A stretch of DNA of 64,000 bases. Source: Centroberyx gerrardi. Its lineage: Eukaryota; Chordata; Actinopteri; Beryciformes; Berycidae. The position numbers and the translations under genes were made by a program. Shown here in pieces: positions 1-10,709 of this stretch. The stretch spans positions 17,506,176 to 17,570,175 of the forward strand of contig NC_136016.1 in the NCBI RefSeq assembly GCF_048128805.1, written 5' to 3'. Within the stretch, counting starts at the first letter, position 1; the number at the start of each line of letters is the position of its first letter. The notes below the pieces were generated by a model. That model searched no databases and was not told the DNA's origin. It saw nothing but the letters and a program-made list of their open reading frames with translations.

Positions 1-1133
1 TGCGTAAATGTGACAATGTAAGATCATGTCATTCCTTGCGCCAAAGTTTGATTACCACAGACACAGCAAGTATGCAATAGCGTAATCGACTCCAGCTCTG
101 TCATTATTGTATTCGCTGTGTATGTTTATTGGCCAGATATTGGGCATGACATAAAAGCACATTTTTTAGTAATTCGTGTCATACCCAACCAGTTAAACCT
201 CCTTTTATTTTAACTTCATGCACTTGATTTTAACAGTGGGCTTGATTCAATAAAAACCCCTTACAGCCCCACTCTGCCGTTTACCAAGGGCATTAAGAGA
301 ATGTGGAGGATTACATTTTTCCATGACTTCAAGTAAAGACCCTGGTGTGTCAAAACAAACATCTGAAGCGTCATGTGCCATTATGGTGTGTGTCTGCTCA
401 CTGCTCATATGGGCTCCCAGCTCCAGTTTTAGTAGGGTAGAGAGCAATCTACAGCTCTTTTCATCAGGCCAGTCAAACCCAAAACCCCCCTGTCTAAAAC
501 AGCACAGTGTAGCCAAGCTAATCACACACAAATACATGCATACACACATATTCAAAGCTCTCCTACGGCCTATAAACCTCCAGATTCAACTCAAAAACCA
601 TTCAATTCTATTATGAAAGGTCTGCATTTCATGGAATTTGTCAAAGCACTCCACACAACGTCACATGTGTCTTTGATTTTTATCAAAGACACATGTGATG
701 TGAGTTGAAGGGATATATGGAGAAGTAGCACAGTGGTGAAATGCACAGGGAGACATCATGTTACAATAGTATACATTAATATGTGTTGGCCTGATATCTA
801 GATGATGGTACATGCTGGGGAGATTCAGCTACACCTAAATTATAAGGGAAGATATGATTAATTCACACTGACATATGAATATCTTCTATTAGACATTACG
901 CTGCACTTTGTCTATAGTCACAGTGAATTGGCAATCTGATTGTGACCTGTCAGCTCTATGAGGATGTTGTTACTCACTGGTGGAAAAATAATAATAATAT
1001 AATAATCGGTCAGTTATGCCGAGCAAAATGTCAATGCACAATGCAGAAGTGTGTATGTGTGAGGTGAGATGCATCAGTTGGGTGAGCAGAACAAAGAGTC
1101 GAAAGTGATTGTTTCTTATACTTCCTCATGTAG
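1..1133. other. intergenic, no gene seen
   Basis: AT-rich sequence without a supported exon. The only structured item is a short perfect hairpin at 661-698, listed separately. Open frames here are short and lack splice sites or recognisable protein similarity. Confidence 0.6.
661..698. repeat. perfect inverted repeat, 17-bp arms, 4-nt loop
   Basis: Left arm 661-677 begins TCACATGTGTC; right arm 682-698 is its exact reverse complement; the loop is TTTT. The flanking bases pair only partly. It could be a small foldback or a diverged DNA-transposon remnant. Confidence 0.85.
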
Positions 1134-1276
1134 ATTCCACATTTCTTTACTAGATCCTGGTCTCACTTTCTATCCAATGAGGATGAGCCTTACCTGCGTG
1201 GCCGCAGTGCAAGACGCATGGCCCTCAGTCTACAGGGAGCTGGGTCTCACTGTCAAGAAGAACATTGCAGATATCT
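1134..1276 (+). other. weak candidate coding exon, unrecognised
   Basis: A segment open in one frame throughout (residues such as VYRELGLTVKKNIADI near its end) is bounded by a plausible acceptor, TAG at 1131-1133 (a second at 1151-1153), and a strong donor, GTAAGT at 1277. From the inner acceptor a second frame is also open (…EDEPYLRGRSARRMALS…), so the frame is uncertain. I recognise neither translation and see no partner exon nearby. It could be an exon of a gene starting left of the window, or chance. Confidence 0.22.
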
Positions 1277-1727
1277 GTAAGTAAAACAAACACGTGTTCA
1301 GTAATGAATGTATAGTTATGATTTGTGCAGACAAAAACACAGCTATTGCACAGTTAAGTGTTTCACTCTTGTGTTTAGGTTTGAAATCTAAAGCTGTTTC
1401 TTCTTCTACTGCAAATAGCAGGTCATATTTTCCACTTCAATTGCACCAGTAAAGTCTGTTAGCATAAACAGCAGGCTAAAATTTCAAGGTAATTATAATG
1501 CCAGTGTGACTCGCCATGAGAGCCTATTCAGCTTGTGGTCTTTCTATGTTTGTGTCCAACAAGTTCATTAGGCTGATAGAAATAATGAACCCAAACATAA
1601 CAAAATTCCCCTTTCCCCGTTCACTGTTGTATTCTGTGTGGTCAATAAGACACAGTTACAGAGATGTCTCAAGAGCCGGGCGTATGATACCAGTCAGCAC
1701 ATGCACGCACGCACACATGCACACACA

Positions 1728-1730
<3 letters not shown>

Positions 1731-1764
<34 letters not shown>
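1731..1764. repeat. (CA)n microsatellite
   Basis: Pure CA dinucleotide run preceded by degenerate CACG/CACA sequence from about 1698. It explains the His/Thr-rich open frames here, which are not genes. Confidence 0.95.
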
Positions 1765-1767
<3 letters not shown>

Positions 1768-2583
1768 CACCTCCTTGGGTCTTGGTCCCAACCCAATGGC
1801 AACCATCAGTCCTGCAAACTAAAAAAAAAGGAAAGAAAGTTGGGGCTGGGAAGTCTCTCGCCTCTTTTTTTTTGTCTCTTTTCGCTCTCTTTCCCTCCTT
1901 CTCTAGCCGTGCCTTTTCTCTGTCTTCGGGCCTATGGGTAGGCATCTTGTGGTTGCCAAGGTAACCTGACTCCCCTCTAAAGAACACAATACCCAGAGTG
2001 CTGCTTGGGCCTTTCACAGATACAATGGAGCCCACGCTATTGGGTGACACAGTTTCTTTCAGTCCTGCTGGCTAGACTTAAGCCTTGGTTTGAATTAATA
2101 CACAACTAGGGAGCCAATTTAAATAGCTCAAATGGGGCAAACCATATACAATAAAAATAAATAATGGACTGATCAAATACCCAGTGGTAATTATACACTA
2201 GTCTAAGATGTTATAATTCACATTATGGAAAACAAATCTGAATCATTTTGCTGTCACACCATTGCAACTATCTAAAAGAAATCTGATCAGACAACACATG
2301 CAAAAAGGAAATGCATGTATTGCTTTTGAGGTCTTATTTTGGTTGTGAATGCAAGAGTGGTAATGTCTGCTGATAGAACAACAACCACAACAGGTTATCT
2401 TGGGTCTCAAATGTTTGAACGATGTGTTTCCCAGAACCCTAACAGTGTCTTTTCTACAGGAGATTATCAGGGTCAGGGCCAACACAAAAATGTATAGTCA
2501 AAATACACAGTTAAAACCACTGGGTGATTATTTGTTAACAGCAAATCCGTACTTTTGGCAAATACACACAAAAAATTACTTAC

Positions 2584-2771
2584 TGTTTTGGTGGAATGGG
2601 TGGAATAGGTGATGAGTAGCCTGTTTGGGCCTTCAGTGGAAACAAGGCTCCACACAAATAGCATGGGGATCCAATTAGGTTGACCACAAATGAGATCAGC
2701 ATCCCCCAGGTTCCTGGAGAGGGCGTCCTGATGCCACAGAGCCAAGGTGTGCTTGGAGGCCAGGAATTGTA
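2584..2771 (-). other. weak candidate coding exon with a hydrophobic segment
   Basis: Read on the minus strand, an acceptor (…TTATGTTCCAG) at 2772 opens a 188-bp segment closed by a consensus donor (CA|GTAAGT) at 2583. Two of the three frames stay open. One encodes a hydrophobic stretch (GMLISFVVNLIGSPCYLCG) followed by a Pro-rich end; the other gives a mixed-charge peptide. I recognise neither family. It may be one exon of an uncaptured gene, a pseudogene exon, or chance. Confidence 0.22.
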
Positions 2772-3654
2772 CTGGAACATAATAAAGGAAATATTATGAC
2801 CGCAAATGTGCTGTCATGGCATAAAAAACTCAACTCCAGGCACTCATTTGGGTTCAAAAGTGTACTGGCCTTTGATTGGGGAGGGCTAAGAGGTTAAAAA
2901 ACAGCTACACGTATTGGCCTATGCTTTCATTAGGGTGTTGGACACACAAAGCCGTTCAGACCTTGCATACCTGTGTGGCAGAGAATGCCCCAAGCCTGCC
3001 ACTTACGGGTAAACGTCAATATGTAAGTCAAACATGATTAAAAGTAGAAGAACTATACAAAAATCTCTAGAAATATACAAATATTGCATCAAAAATAACA
3101 ATGACAAATGACTGAAATCATTAAAGCAGAAAAAGAAGAGGAGAGAAAACGGTACTATGATCTTATCTCTGCCTGTGAAAAAGAGCTGTTGGATTTCCAT
3201 GTTTATATCAACAGCACCAGTGAACACCTGAAATTGAGCCAAGAATACAGTCAAACAGAGATCAATTTCCTGGTTTAAAGAAGGATGATCGAGGGAACTG
3301 ACATGCAACAATATTTAGGAAGGCTACAGATCAGAATACAATACGACGTGCAAAAAGCTTCCAAACCACTTGACTTATTAAGAACATCCCTTTTAGATAG
3401 ATAGATAGCTTAAGACATATGTGACTATGAACAGGACTTTCCTGCTCAGCCTGCTGACATACAATGATGCTTCAATACAGAGAGAACCCAAGGTGCTCAC
3501 GTGAGCACATAACAGATCCTGTCACTTGATGGGAAGGAGCTGCTCTATCACAAGCGCAAAAAAGAATAAACTCAAAAGCTCTACTTTCCTTAGTCAGTGC
3601 AGTAAGGAAGCAATTCAAGTCAGTAAACACATCACTTGAGAAGAACTGGGAAAT

Positions 3655-3790
3655 GATCTGTGTGTGAAGCGTTCACTGAGCCCCCTGGTGTCAGTTTCAG
3701 ACGTGATCCAACATTAAAGGACCTGCTAGTGAGGAGTTACCCTCCGGCTCCTAAAGGTGCACCTGACTACAGCCACCTACAGGCAACTTT
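3655..3790 (+). mobile_element. possible decayed non-LTR retrotransposon fragment
   Basis: One frame reads FTEPPGVSFRRDPTLKDLLVRS over about 40 residues. This resembles the conserved stretch (bulky residues, RR, then LxDxLVRS) found C-terminal to the reverse transcriptase in vertebrate L1-type LINEs. No reverse transcriptase or endonuclease is nearby, and the following sequence decays into an AT-rich hydrophobic frame. The call rests on pattern memory only. Confidence 0.4.
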
Positions 3791-4410
3791 TGATCTGGTA
3801 GTTTCAATTACTGTGGAAACATGGTTTAAATTGATAGCCTACCTTTCAGGATTTTTGTTTTCAATTATAATATTGTTTGGGATAAGAATTATGTTCTTCA
3901 CAAAGCTTTGTAGATAAATGTAGCTTAATTAATTAAAAGGGTATTGATTGAATTAATTTAAAGAGTCCTCAAAGGCAGAGCAGTCACAATATTGAACCCT
4001 GATTGGTCGACAACACCAGCTCTTCTGATTCAAATGAGGTAAACCTGCACAGTGGAGGCTTTCAGGGTTGTTGTTTTTTTAAAAGCAATAACTTTAAATA
4101 TATCCACTCAAACTAAAACAAATGTTAACAATGTCTTCACTAAACAACTTTGATTACATATGTATAGAAATAGAGGAAATTTTGAAATTCCTATAATACG
4201 ACGTGAACTGCCACGACTCGTGTTTTCTATAGGCTTGAATGCATTTGTGGGTGCTTCTACATCAGTCTCACCACAAGGAGGCTGAGGGATAAGGAATCTA
4301 ATTTTCTGTAAAAACTTGGCCCTTATTTTCTCCCTAAAGAAGAGATATACATTATATATACAGTATATATCTGGAAATGCTACTGGTGTGTATATGGAAA
4401 TGTCGCTGGT

Positions 4411-4739
4411 GTATACATGAAGTACCAGAAACAGAGCTTGCATGTGGACAAGTGGCTTATTGTCGAGTAATTGGGTCAATTTAATATGGCCTACATACTG
4501 ATGTTTGCCCTTAGTGGCAGTCTTTTTTGTTTTAACCTTTATCTATCCAGAGAAAGTCAACTGAGCACTCTTGCACTTCCACAGAAATGCCCTTCCTCAC
4601 ATTCAGACAGTTACACACAACACAGTCTTCTGCTGTTTGCCAATGGAGCAGTTGGGGGCTCAGTGCCTTGCTCAAGGGCAGGTTGAGGTAGTTGATGAGG
4701 GAAGGATTAGCATTACTCATCCACTTTCCCTACCCATAT
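4411..4739. repeat. 329-bp direct repeat, copy 1
   Basis: Nearly identical to 6429-6757, with about seven substitutions and no gap in the alignment I made by eye. It contains a short phrase typical of fish interspersed repeats (GTGCCTTGCTCAAGGGCA). Identity begins at GTATACATGAAG and ends at CCCATAT. Either a recent segmental copy or two insertions of one family. Confidence 0.9.
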
Positions 4740-5005
4740 ACCCCCAGTCATTCCAGGGATTCAAATCAGCCATCTTTCAGCTATAGTCTTGTTTCTTTAA
4801 TCTCCAGGCTACCAAGGTATATTTAACTAAACTAAACTCCAATGTATGTCTGATGAATCAGCTGGTGTTGTGTTTAGTTGGAATGAAAACCTGCTCTGAA
4901 TGACACATGACCTGTTTCTCCTTTGTAAGTCTATGTCAATTCTTAGTGTAATCTTAGAGGTTTATTCAGATCATGCATGCATACTGTATGTGTGCATGTG
5001 TGCAT

Positions 5006-5041
<36 letters not shown>

Positions 5042-5175
5042 ACATGTGTGTGTGCCTGTGGAGGAGTGTGTGTTTGGTCACTGGTGTGATGTCATACAGT
5101 GTGCAGGAGAGGAAGGATTTGATGAGCATAAACCTCCATAAGCTAGGACCTTAAGGCTTAGTGGCTTTACACCCA

Positions 5176-5221
<46 letters not shown>

Positions 5222-6428
5222 ACTCCCTGACCGCCCTTCATACTCACCCTCCTCTCTCTCTCGCTTTTTCTCAACCTTCTTCATAATCACACACCACTCA
5301 CACGCACGCACGCACACACACACACATATATCCAACACATGCACACACATACAGTACTGTACACAAGCCTCTCAATCTGCTCAGTGGTCAATGTTTCCAG
5401 ATTGTGCATGTCGTGCACCACTAAAATGTCTCCTGATCATGATACAGTATGGTGTTCCTGTGGATTAGAACGGCCTGCCTACCTCATATGACTCGGCTGT
5501 TGTCTGCTCTCCAACACACATCAGTGTCTGTTGGATCAGAACCAGCAGCCAGCAGTAGCAACAGCAGGAAAACTAGTCCGTGGCTGTAGCTGTCAACAAG
5601 TCACACCAAAAACGATCCATCCATTACATAGAGAAGTCTAATATTGTGTAGTGGTGTATTTGGTCCTGTGTATCGATCTGACACTTAATGCGTATGGATT
5701 TTTCATCCCTCAATAATAGTATGCAGGGTGGGAAACTAACACCAGCCACCAGCAACCAGCCAAATGCTGGTAAATCTTTGGCTGAGGCTGAAAGATCCCC
5801 TATTCTACCAGCCTCTTTGGCACATGACCAAGCATCACTTTGGGGTTTTATTCTACTCTAAAAACCTAGTTGGCTGGTAAAATAGTGAAAGTGGCTGGTG
5901 CATTTTGAGATTCACCAGCCATGATGATGGCTGCAGACAAAAAAGTATGAAAGAGTATGGCTAAAGTCTGATCAAGAGAAACAGATGAATGTCAGATCCT
6001 CTTAAAGTCCATTGACTTCACAGCTGAGGCACGTACATTTGCCCTGCTATGGCAGTAGCACTAAATAGGTCAGAGTAGCGTTGAATGAGGACATGAAAAA
6101 CATCAGCAGCATTTGCGAGGGGCAGAGGGACAAGACAAGAGGCAGAACAACATTTCAGCCTGAGTCGTTTTGGAAGGCAGCGGTGGTCCCACAATTGAAT
6201 TATCAGTAATGACTGTCATGTGTTGGGCGGCTGTGTTTTGGCGGTCGCTTTGAGTACAGAACAAAGCAGGGTGTTGTTGCCCTCGGTTGGGTACTTCCTG
6301 TCCTCTCCCAGTGCCATTACTCCTTTGACAGAAGAGCTTTGCAAGTAAACAAGGCAAATCTGATGCTCTGCTCTGCCATGCTACCACTCCATGGTCACTG
6401 CAATGTAGTCGGCTTAGTTTCTACAAAA
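4740..6428. repeat. repeat-rich spacer between the two 329-bp copies
   Basis: No gene seen. It holds a (GT)n run at 5009-5036, a (CT)n run at 5179-5217, short CA runs near 5300-5350, and a diverged interspersed repeat at about 5725-5925. In that repeat, words of the type CACCAGCC/GGCTGGT occur at both ends in inverted orientation, suggesting an old terminal-inverted-repeat element. Confidence 0.7.
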
Positions 6429-6757
6429 GTATACATGAAGTACCAGAAACAGAGCTTGCATGTGGACAAGTGGCTTATTGTCGAGTAATTGGGTCAATTT
6501 AATATGGCCTACATACTGATGCTTGCCCTTAGTGGCAGTCTTTTTTGTTTTAACCTTTATCTATCCAGAGAAAGTCGACTGAGCACGCTTGCACTTCCAC
6601 AGAAATGCCCTTCCTCACATTCAGACGGTTACACACAACACAGTCTTCTGCTGTTTGCCAATGGCGCAGTTGGGGGTTCAGTGCCTTGCTCAAGGGCAGG
6701 TTGAGGTAGTTGATGAGGGAAGGATTAGCATTACTCATCTACTTTCCCTACCCATAT
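6429..6757. repeat. 329-bp direct repeat, copy 2
   Basis: Partner of 4411-4739 in the same orientation at an offset of exactly 2018 bp. Flanking sequence diverges abruptly at both ends. Confidence 0.9.
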
Positions 6758-7270
6758 TTGCTTTAGATGTAATGGTCATGGTAAGGACACATATTTGTTA
6801 AGGCTATGTATTTCAATGTCATCCCCAACAAAACATCACTTTAAAACTCTTGTAATATTCCTTTAGGGAATCATTTTTTGGTGCACAATAGTAAGTTTAC
6901 AGTGATCTTATCTTACATATGGTATTTTTAATCTCCTATTCATTGCTCCATCCAACACTCCATTTTGTTGTGGTATTTGTATGGTATCCTTCTTAAATGA
7001 ATTATCACATTGCCATAGTTCATTATTCAAAAGGGATATAGGCTATTTCAAGACTTGTAAGATGATAGGCCATTTCTAAACTTGTAGTATAAAGATAATG
7101 AGAGCAGTGGTGGTGTGTTTAATTGCTCATGATGGCAATGTATTTATTTAGTTTTTTTCATTTATGTATCCTTGAACTCTGAAACTAAGGTTTGGCCATA
7201 ATTTCCTGAAAAAAACGAGGTCATTGCACTCTCACTGAGAAATGGTTGTATACAGTGTTATACAGTGTTT
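6758..7270. other. non-coding, upstream of tbc1d24
   Basis: AT-rich sequence with no supported exon, leading into the more GC-balanced promoter region of tbc1d24. Confidence 0.5.
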
Positions 7271-7431
7271 TTCAACCAGCCCACCTGAGCTCCTCTGCAC
7301 GCCAGATGGATCCTCCCAGCAGCTCCAGCAGTGAGCACAGGCACGGACCATGACGGAGAAGGAAGCACTGCGCATGCCCGAAGCAACTAAATATGAATGC
7401 AGCTCCACATCTCAAGACATCTCACGTCCAG
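7270..7431 (+). other. tbc1d24: tbc1d24 non-coding first exon (5' UTR, inferred)
   Basis: The segment ends in a good donor (CCAG|GTAGGA, exon end 7431) and sits 3.1 kb upstream of the coding exon, whose acceptor is at 10576. The left boundary is approximate. It contains an ATG at 7350 that, after the inferred splice, opens a 33-codon upstream ORF ending at 10596, well before the main start. The CpG-containing, NRF1-like sequence and the GCTAACGTTAGC cluster just downstream fit a promoter-proximal position. Confidence 0.55.
7369..7380 (+). promoter_or_regulatory. NRF1-like site in tbc1d24 exon 1
   Basis: CTGCGCATGCCC differs slightly from the palindromic NRF1 consensus TGCGCATGCGC. It lies inside the inferred first exon of tbc1d24, where NRF1 sites of vertebrate housekeeping promoters commonly fall. 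The transcription start itself cannot be placed from sequence. Confidence 0.45.
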
Positions 7432-7633
7432 GTAGGAGTAGTTATGTCTTGACAGTTATTTTTCGTTCGTTGACCCGTCTTCGGCTGAAAGCAACAAAAG
7501 CAAATGCGTACCCCTGATGTCGGTTTCGTGATTTACATGCATTGCTTTTCAACTAATTCAAGCCGACTGCTCTACATATCAACAAATACCGAGAAAGCCT
7601 GTGGACCAAATTAATTTGCGGTTGGTAACATCA

Positions 7634-7959
7634 ATGTTAGCTAGTGCGGTAACGTTAGCCACTACATAGTAGCAAGTTAAGGTGGTGTCCGCCAACATTT
7701 GCATCGCTTCCTGTCTGTCTGTCTTGCTTGCTATTTTGTTGGCTAGTTCTCCTTGTCTGGTTAAACTGACTAGCTGGTGAAACACACTGACATGAGTAGC
7801 CTGCGGCTAGCTAACGTTAGCAATGCTAACTTGGCAAGCGTGAATGGAAAAGGGTGTATCAGATTTACTCGGGCGGTAAATACCCTGTGACCTGTGTGCA
7901 CTCCTTGTAACGTGCTATAAAGCTACTGTCACCTTTAGCTAGGTAGCTAACGTTAATAG
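7634..7959. repeat. cluster of GCTAACGTTAGC-like palindromes (tbc1d24 intron 1)
   Basis: At least three copies or near-copies of a palindrome centred on AACGTT and flanked by GCTA/TAGC occur at about 7634-7660, 7806-7830 and 7936-7959, with further GCTAGC/TAGCTA words between them. All lie a few hundred bases downstream of the inferred first exon. A similar cluster lies in atp6v0c intron 1. Confidence 0.8.
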
Positions 7960-10576
7960 TTTCTTCGACAGGAAATTAACTAGTTAAAGGTATAATTTAG
8001 TCATTTTGTTAATGCACACAGCGGTGTCGCCTATCTGTCAGTTTAGTTTGAACACCCTTGCACGCATTCAGAGCTGTCAATCCACTGTGTTGACATAACT
8101 TACAGATTCTCGACTGGTGTTAGCTATGCTCACCTAGCTCAGGCTTAAGGAGGAGAGGTAGTCCTGCACATAACGTCTTTGCATCGGTAAGAAGAATCTG
8201 CAAACCTTGATTTACCTTCAATACCTTACCCCCTCTGTAGTGTCGAGTTTTGCCCCGGTGCAGTTTAGTGTGACAGCTCCAGTACGTTACCCTTGGCCTC
8301 TGACTAGGAATCAGCTTCCCTGTCCCGTTTAATTTAATAAAAAGGAATTTGCAAACCTGATCCCCAATCAGACATCTAAGGGCAGCACCTCCTTATTGTA
8401 GATAACAGTGTGCATTGTCATCTGTCGCTCAGACATGATCTGTAACTTAATGTAGTCATGCAACAGCATGTGCATTTTGAGCACAGCATTCCTATGCAGG
8501 TCTTGAAAAGTAAAGGAATTGAACAAAATGCCTAGAAAAGTATGGAAGAAAACTGTTTTTCAGTGCTCATTCAGTGAAATACATATTTAATGTATTTGTT
8601 GATGCACTGTCATGTCTCATGTTGTGACATCTATCTGTTGTAATGAGTGTAAAGCATATAGAGTGACATGACAGTCACATTATCCAGTCACTGTTATGTT
8701 GGATCACTGTTCAAAACCAACCAAAAGTTTAAAATTACAGTCATTACGAATGGAATTTTAAAATGGAAAATGTGTAGGAATGCTGTGAATAACTGAATAT
8801 TGCATAATAATTATGCAGGAACGTCAAAATGTTCTTTGCAAATAACTGTGCTTGGGATCATTTATTAACACCAGAGTCTTTGTCTAACTCTGAACTAAAC
8901 AGATGAGAATTATGGCATGAATGTTACTTGGTTTTGACCAAAACAAGACTTCTTGGTTCCAGTATGGACAGTAGCCTATAGTGTAGACCTAAAAGCATAT
9001 GCATAAGTTAAGTAGGCTAAGCCTTCTTCAGAAGGACAGGAGCCCGTGAGCCACCTCTGTCCTGTTTCCATAGTGTGAGACAACCCATCTCCACTAGTAG
9101 TCTCCACTGCAGGACCAGAGCCCCTCACCCAACGACCCATCTTATTGGTGCCAACCATTCTTGTACAGGATACCTTATTCAGTCTCCGTCAGGGATGTGG
9201 CTGAGTTGCCCCAACTTTAGCTATCAAGGTGGACACTTAAACCTAAAGGCAGCTGAGCTGCTTGTTTTCAGCAGTTATGAAATTGTTTTTTTTTTGTGTC
9301 TGGATTCAAATCTATCTTTGGTCAATTACATCCATTGTCAGAAGTAAGAAGGTACATTATAGGAAAACATACCCTCTGAGTAGGACATTTTATCTCTCTA
9401 CATGCTCACAACAAGATGTTCCCGGTTCACGTCAAGTAATGTATTGACATGAATCTCCATGTGACTACTTGGGAATCAGTGTGAAATGATGATTCTATGA
9501 CAGTCATTTCCATTACTGCTGAAGATGTCTTTTACCACATCCAATATATAGGCCTATATTTTTTTAATTTCCCTCACCACCATCAGTCTCAACAGTTTAA
9601 TGACTTCAGTAACAAACCCGGTCTAACCTATAAAACCTAACACATACAGTATTTCTGCATCAAAGGTCATCTGAAGTTGTTTTGTGGCTGTCACATGCCA
9701 CCATTAAGATAGCCCCGCACTGCATTCCACTCTAGCTACGGTGGCTTTGCTTGAAATTTTTTATCAGCTGTGTGAAATGTATGACGTACACGACTCCTTC
9801 CCATCAAGATCTTTACCAGAACACAAATCTAATTAGTGAAATTGGCTAATGTTGTTTTACTGACTGACTGTGGCCAGTTGCTTACACGCCCCTCCTAACC
9901 TGTTTATAATCACTTCTAAACCAATGGAAACAGATATGGATAAACATGCCTGCTAATCCTGAGTCTTTGTATTATCCTTAGCTAATGGATATAGTTAGCC
10001 TACAAGCTAGCCAATTACACAGGAACGGATAGGCGTGGAAAAATCTCAGCTCTCTGGCGCCTTACTTTTATCCGCTGCCTCATTGCTTCTATGGAGAATA
10101 CAGTAACATTAGTAGCTGTACCGGTAGCAAACATAGCTTATAGCATGCATTTGTGCATAGAAGTGTGATTTTGTAATAAAAAAAAAAAAAAAAGTATTTG
10201 TTTTGTCTCACAATCCTAAAAAAAAATGATACAGTATATCAACATAGATCACTATATTGCAGCAGTTCATGCAAACTAATAGATGAAAAACCCAGAGGTA
10301 TGTTATCCTGTTGTTATTTCATCCATATTCATTTGCATATGAGAAAAAGATAATGGAAGTTGTGTGAAAAATTGCAGCTAAGATGTGAATGTTTGGTGAT
10401 GAAGTTTGATAGTGCCCAGGTAGAGGAGTGAAGTATCTCACCCCTGAATTCAGCTCTTGAAAACCATGGTGCTTTTGCAACCGTGCTGTGGTAAAAAGGC
10501 TATTGCCATGATAGTCTAACCCTATTTTTCAGTAAGATGCATTCTCATCTGTTCTTTTTTGTTTCCTCTATTCCAG

Positions 10577-10709
10577 TGACCATCATGGGCAGTTAAGAAA
10601 AATAACAAAATCATCTGTTGTGTGGAGGACAAAAGGCTAGTCATACCCCGGAGCCTCCCTCTCCTCTCCCAGTAAGGCCTCAGCCACAGTCCCAGAAGTT
10701 TCCAGCACC
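10577..10709 (+). other. tbc1d24: tbc1d24 5' UTR part of exon 2, with minimal uORF
   Basis: The acceptor TTCCAG ends at 10576. The leader contains ATG GGC AGT TAA at 10585-10596, which is also the end of the longer upstream ORF that would start in exon 1 at 7350. The main ATG follows 113 bases later. Confidence 0.65.

Noticed and set aside
1516-2050. His/Thr-rich and Lys/Glu-rich open frames
   Set aside because: They run through a CA microsatellite and adjoining CT-rich sequence; no splice context or homology.
4471-4786. Small open frames duplicated at 4.5 kb and 6.5 kb
   Set aside because: Their duplication follows from the 329-bp DNA repeat; several frames are open on both strands and none resembles a known protein.
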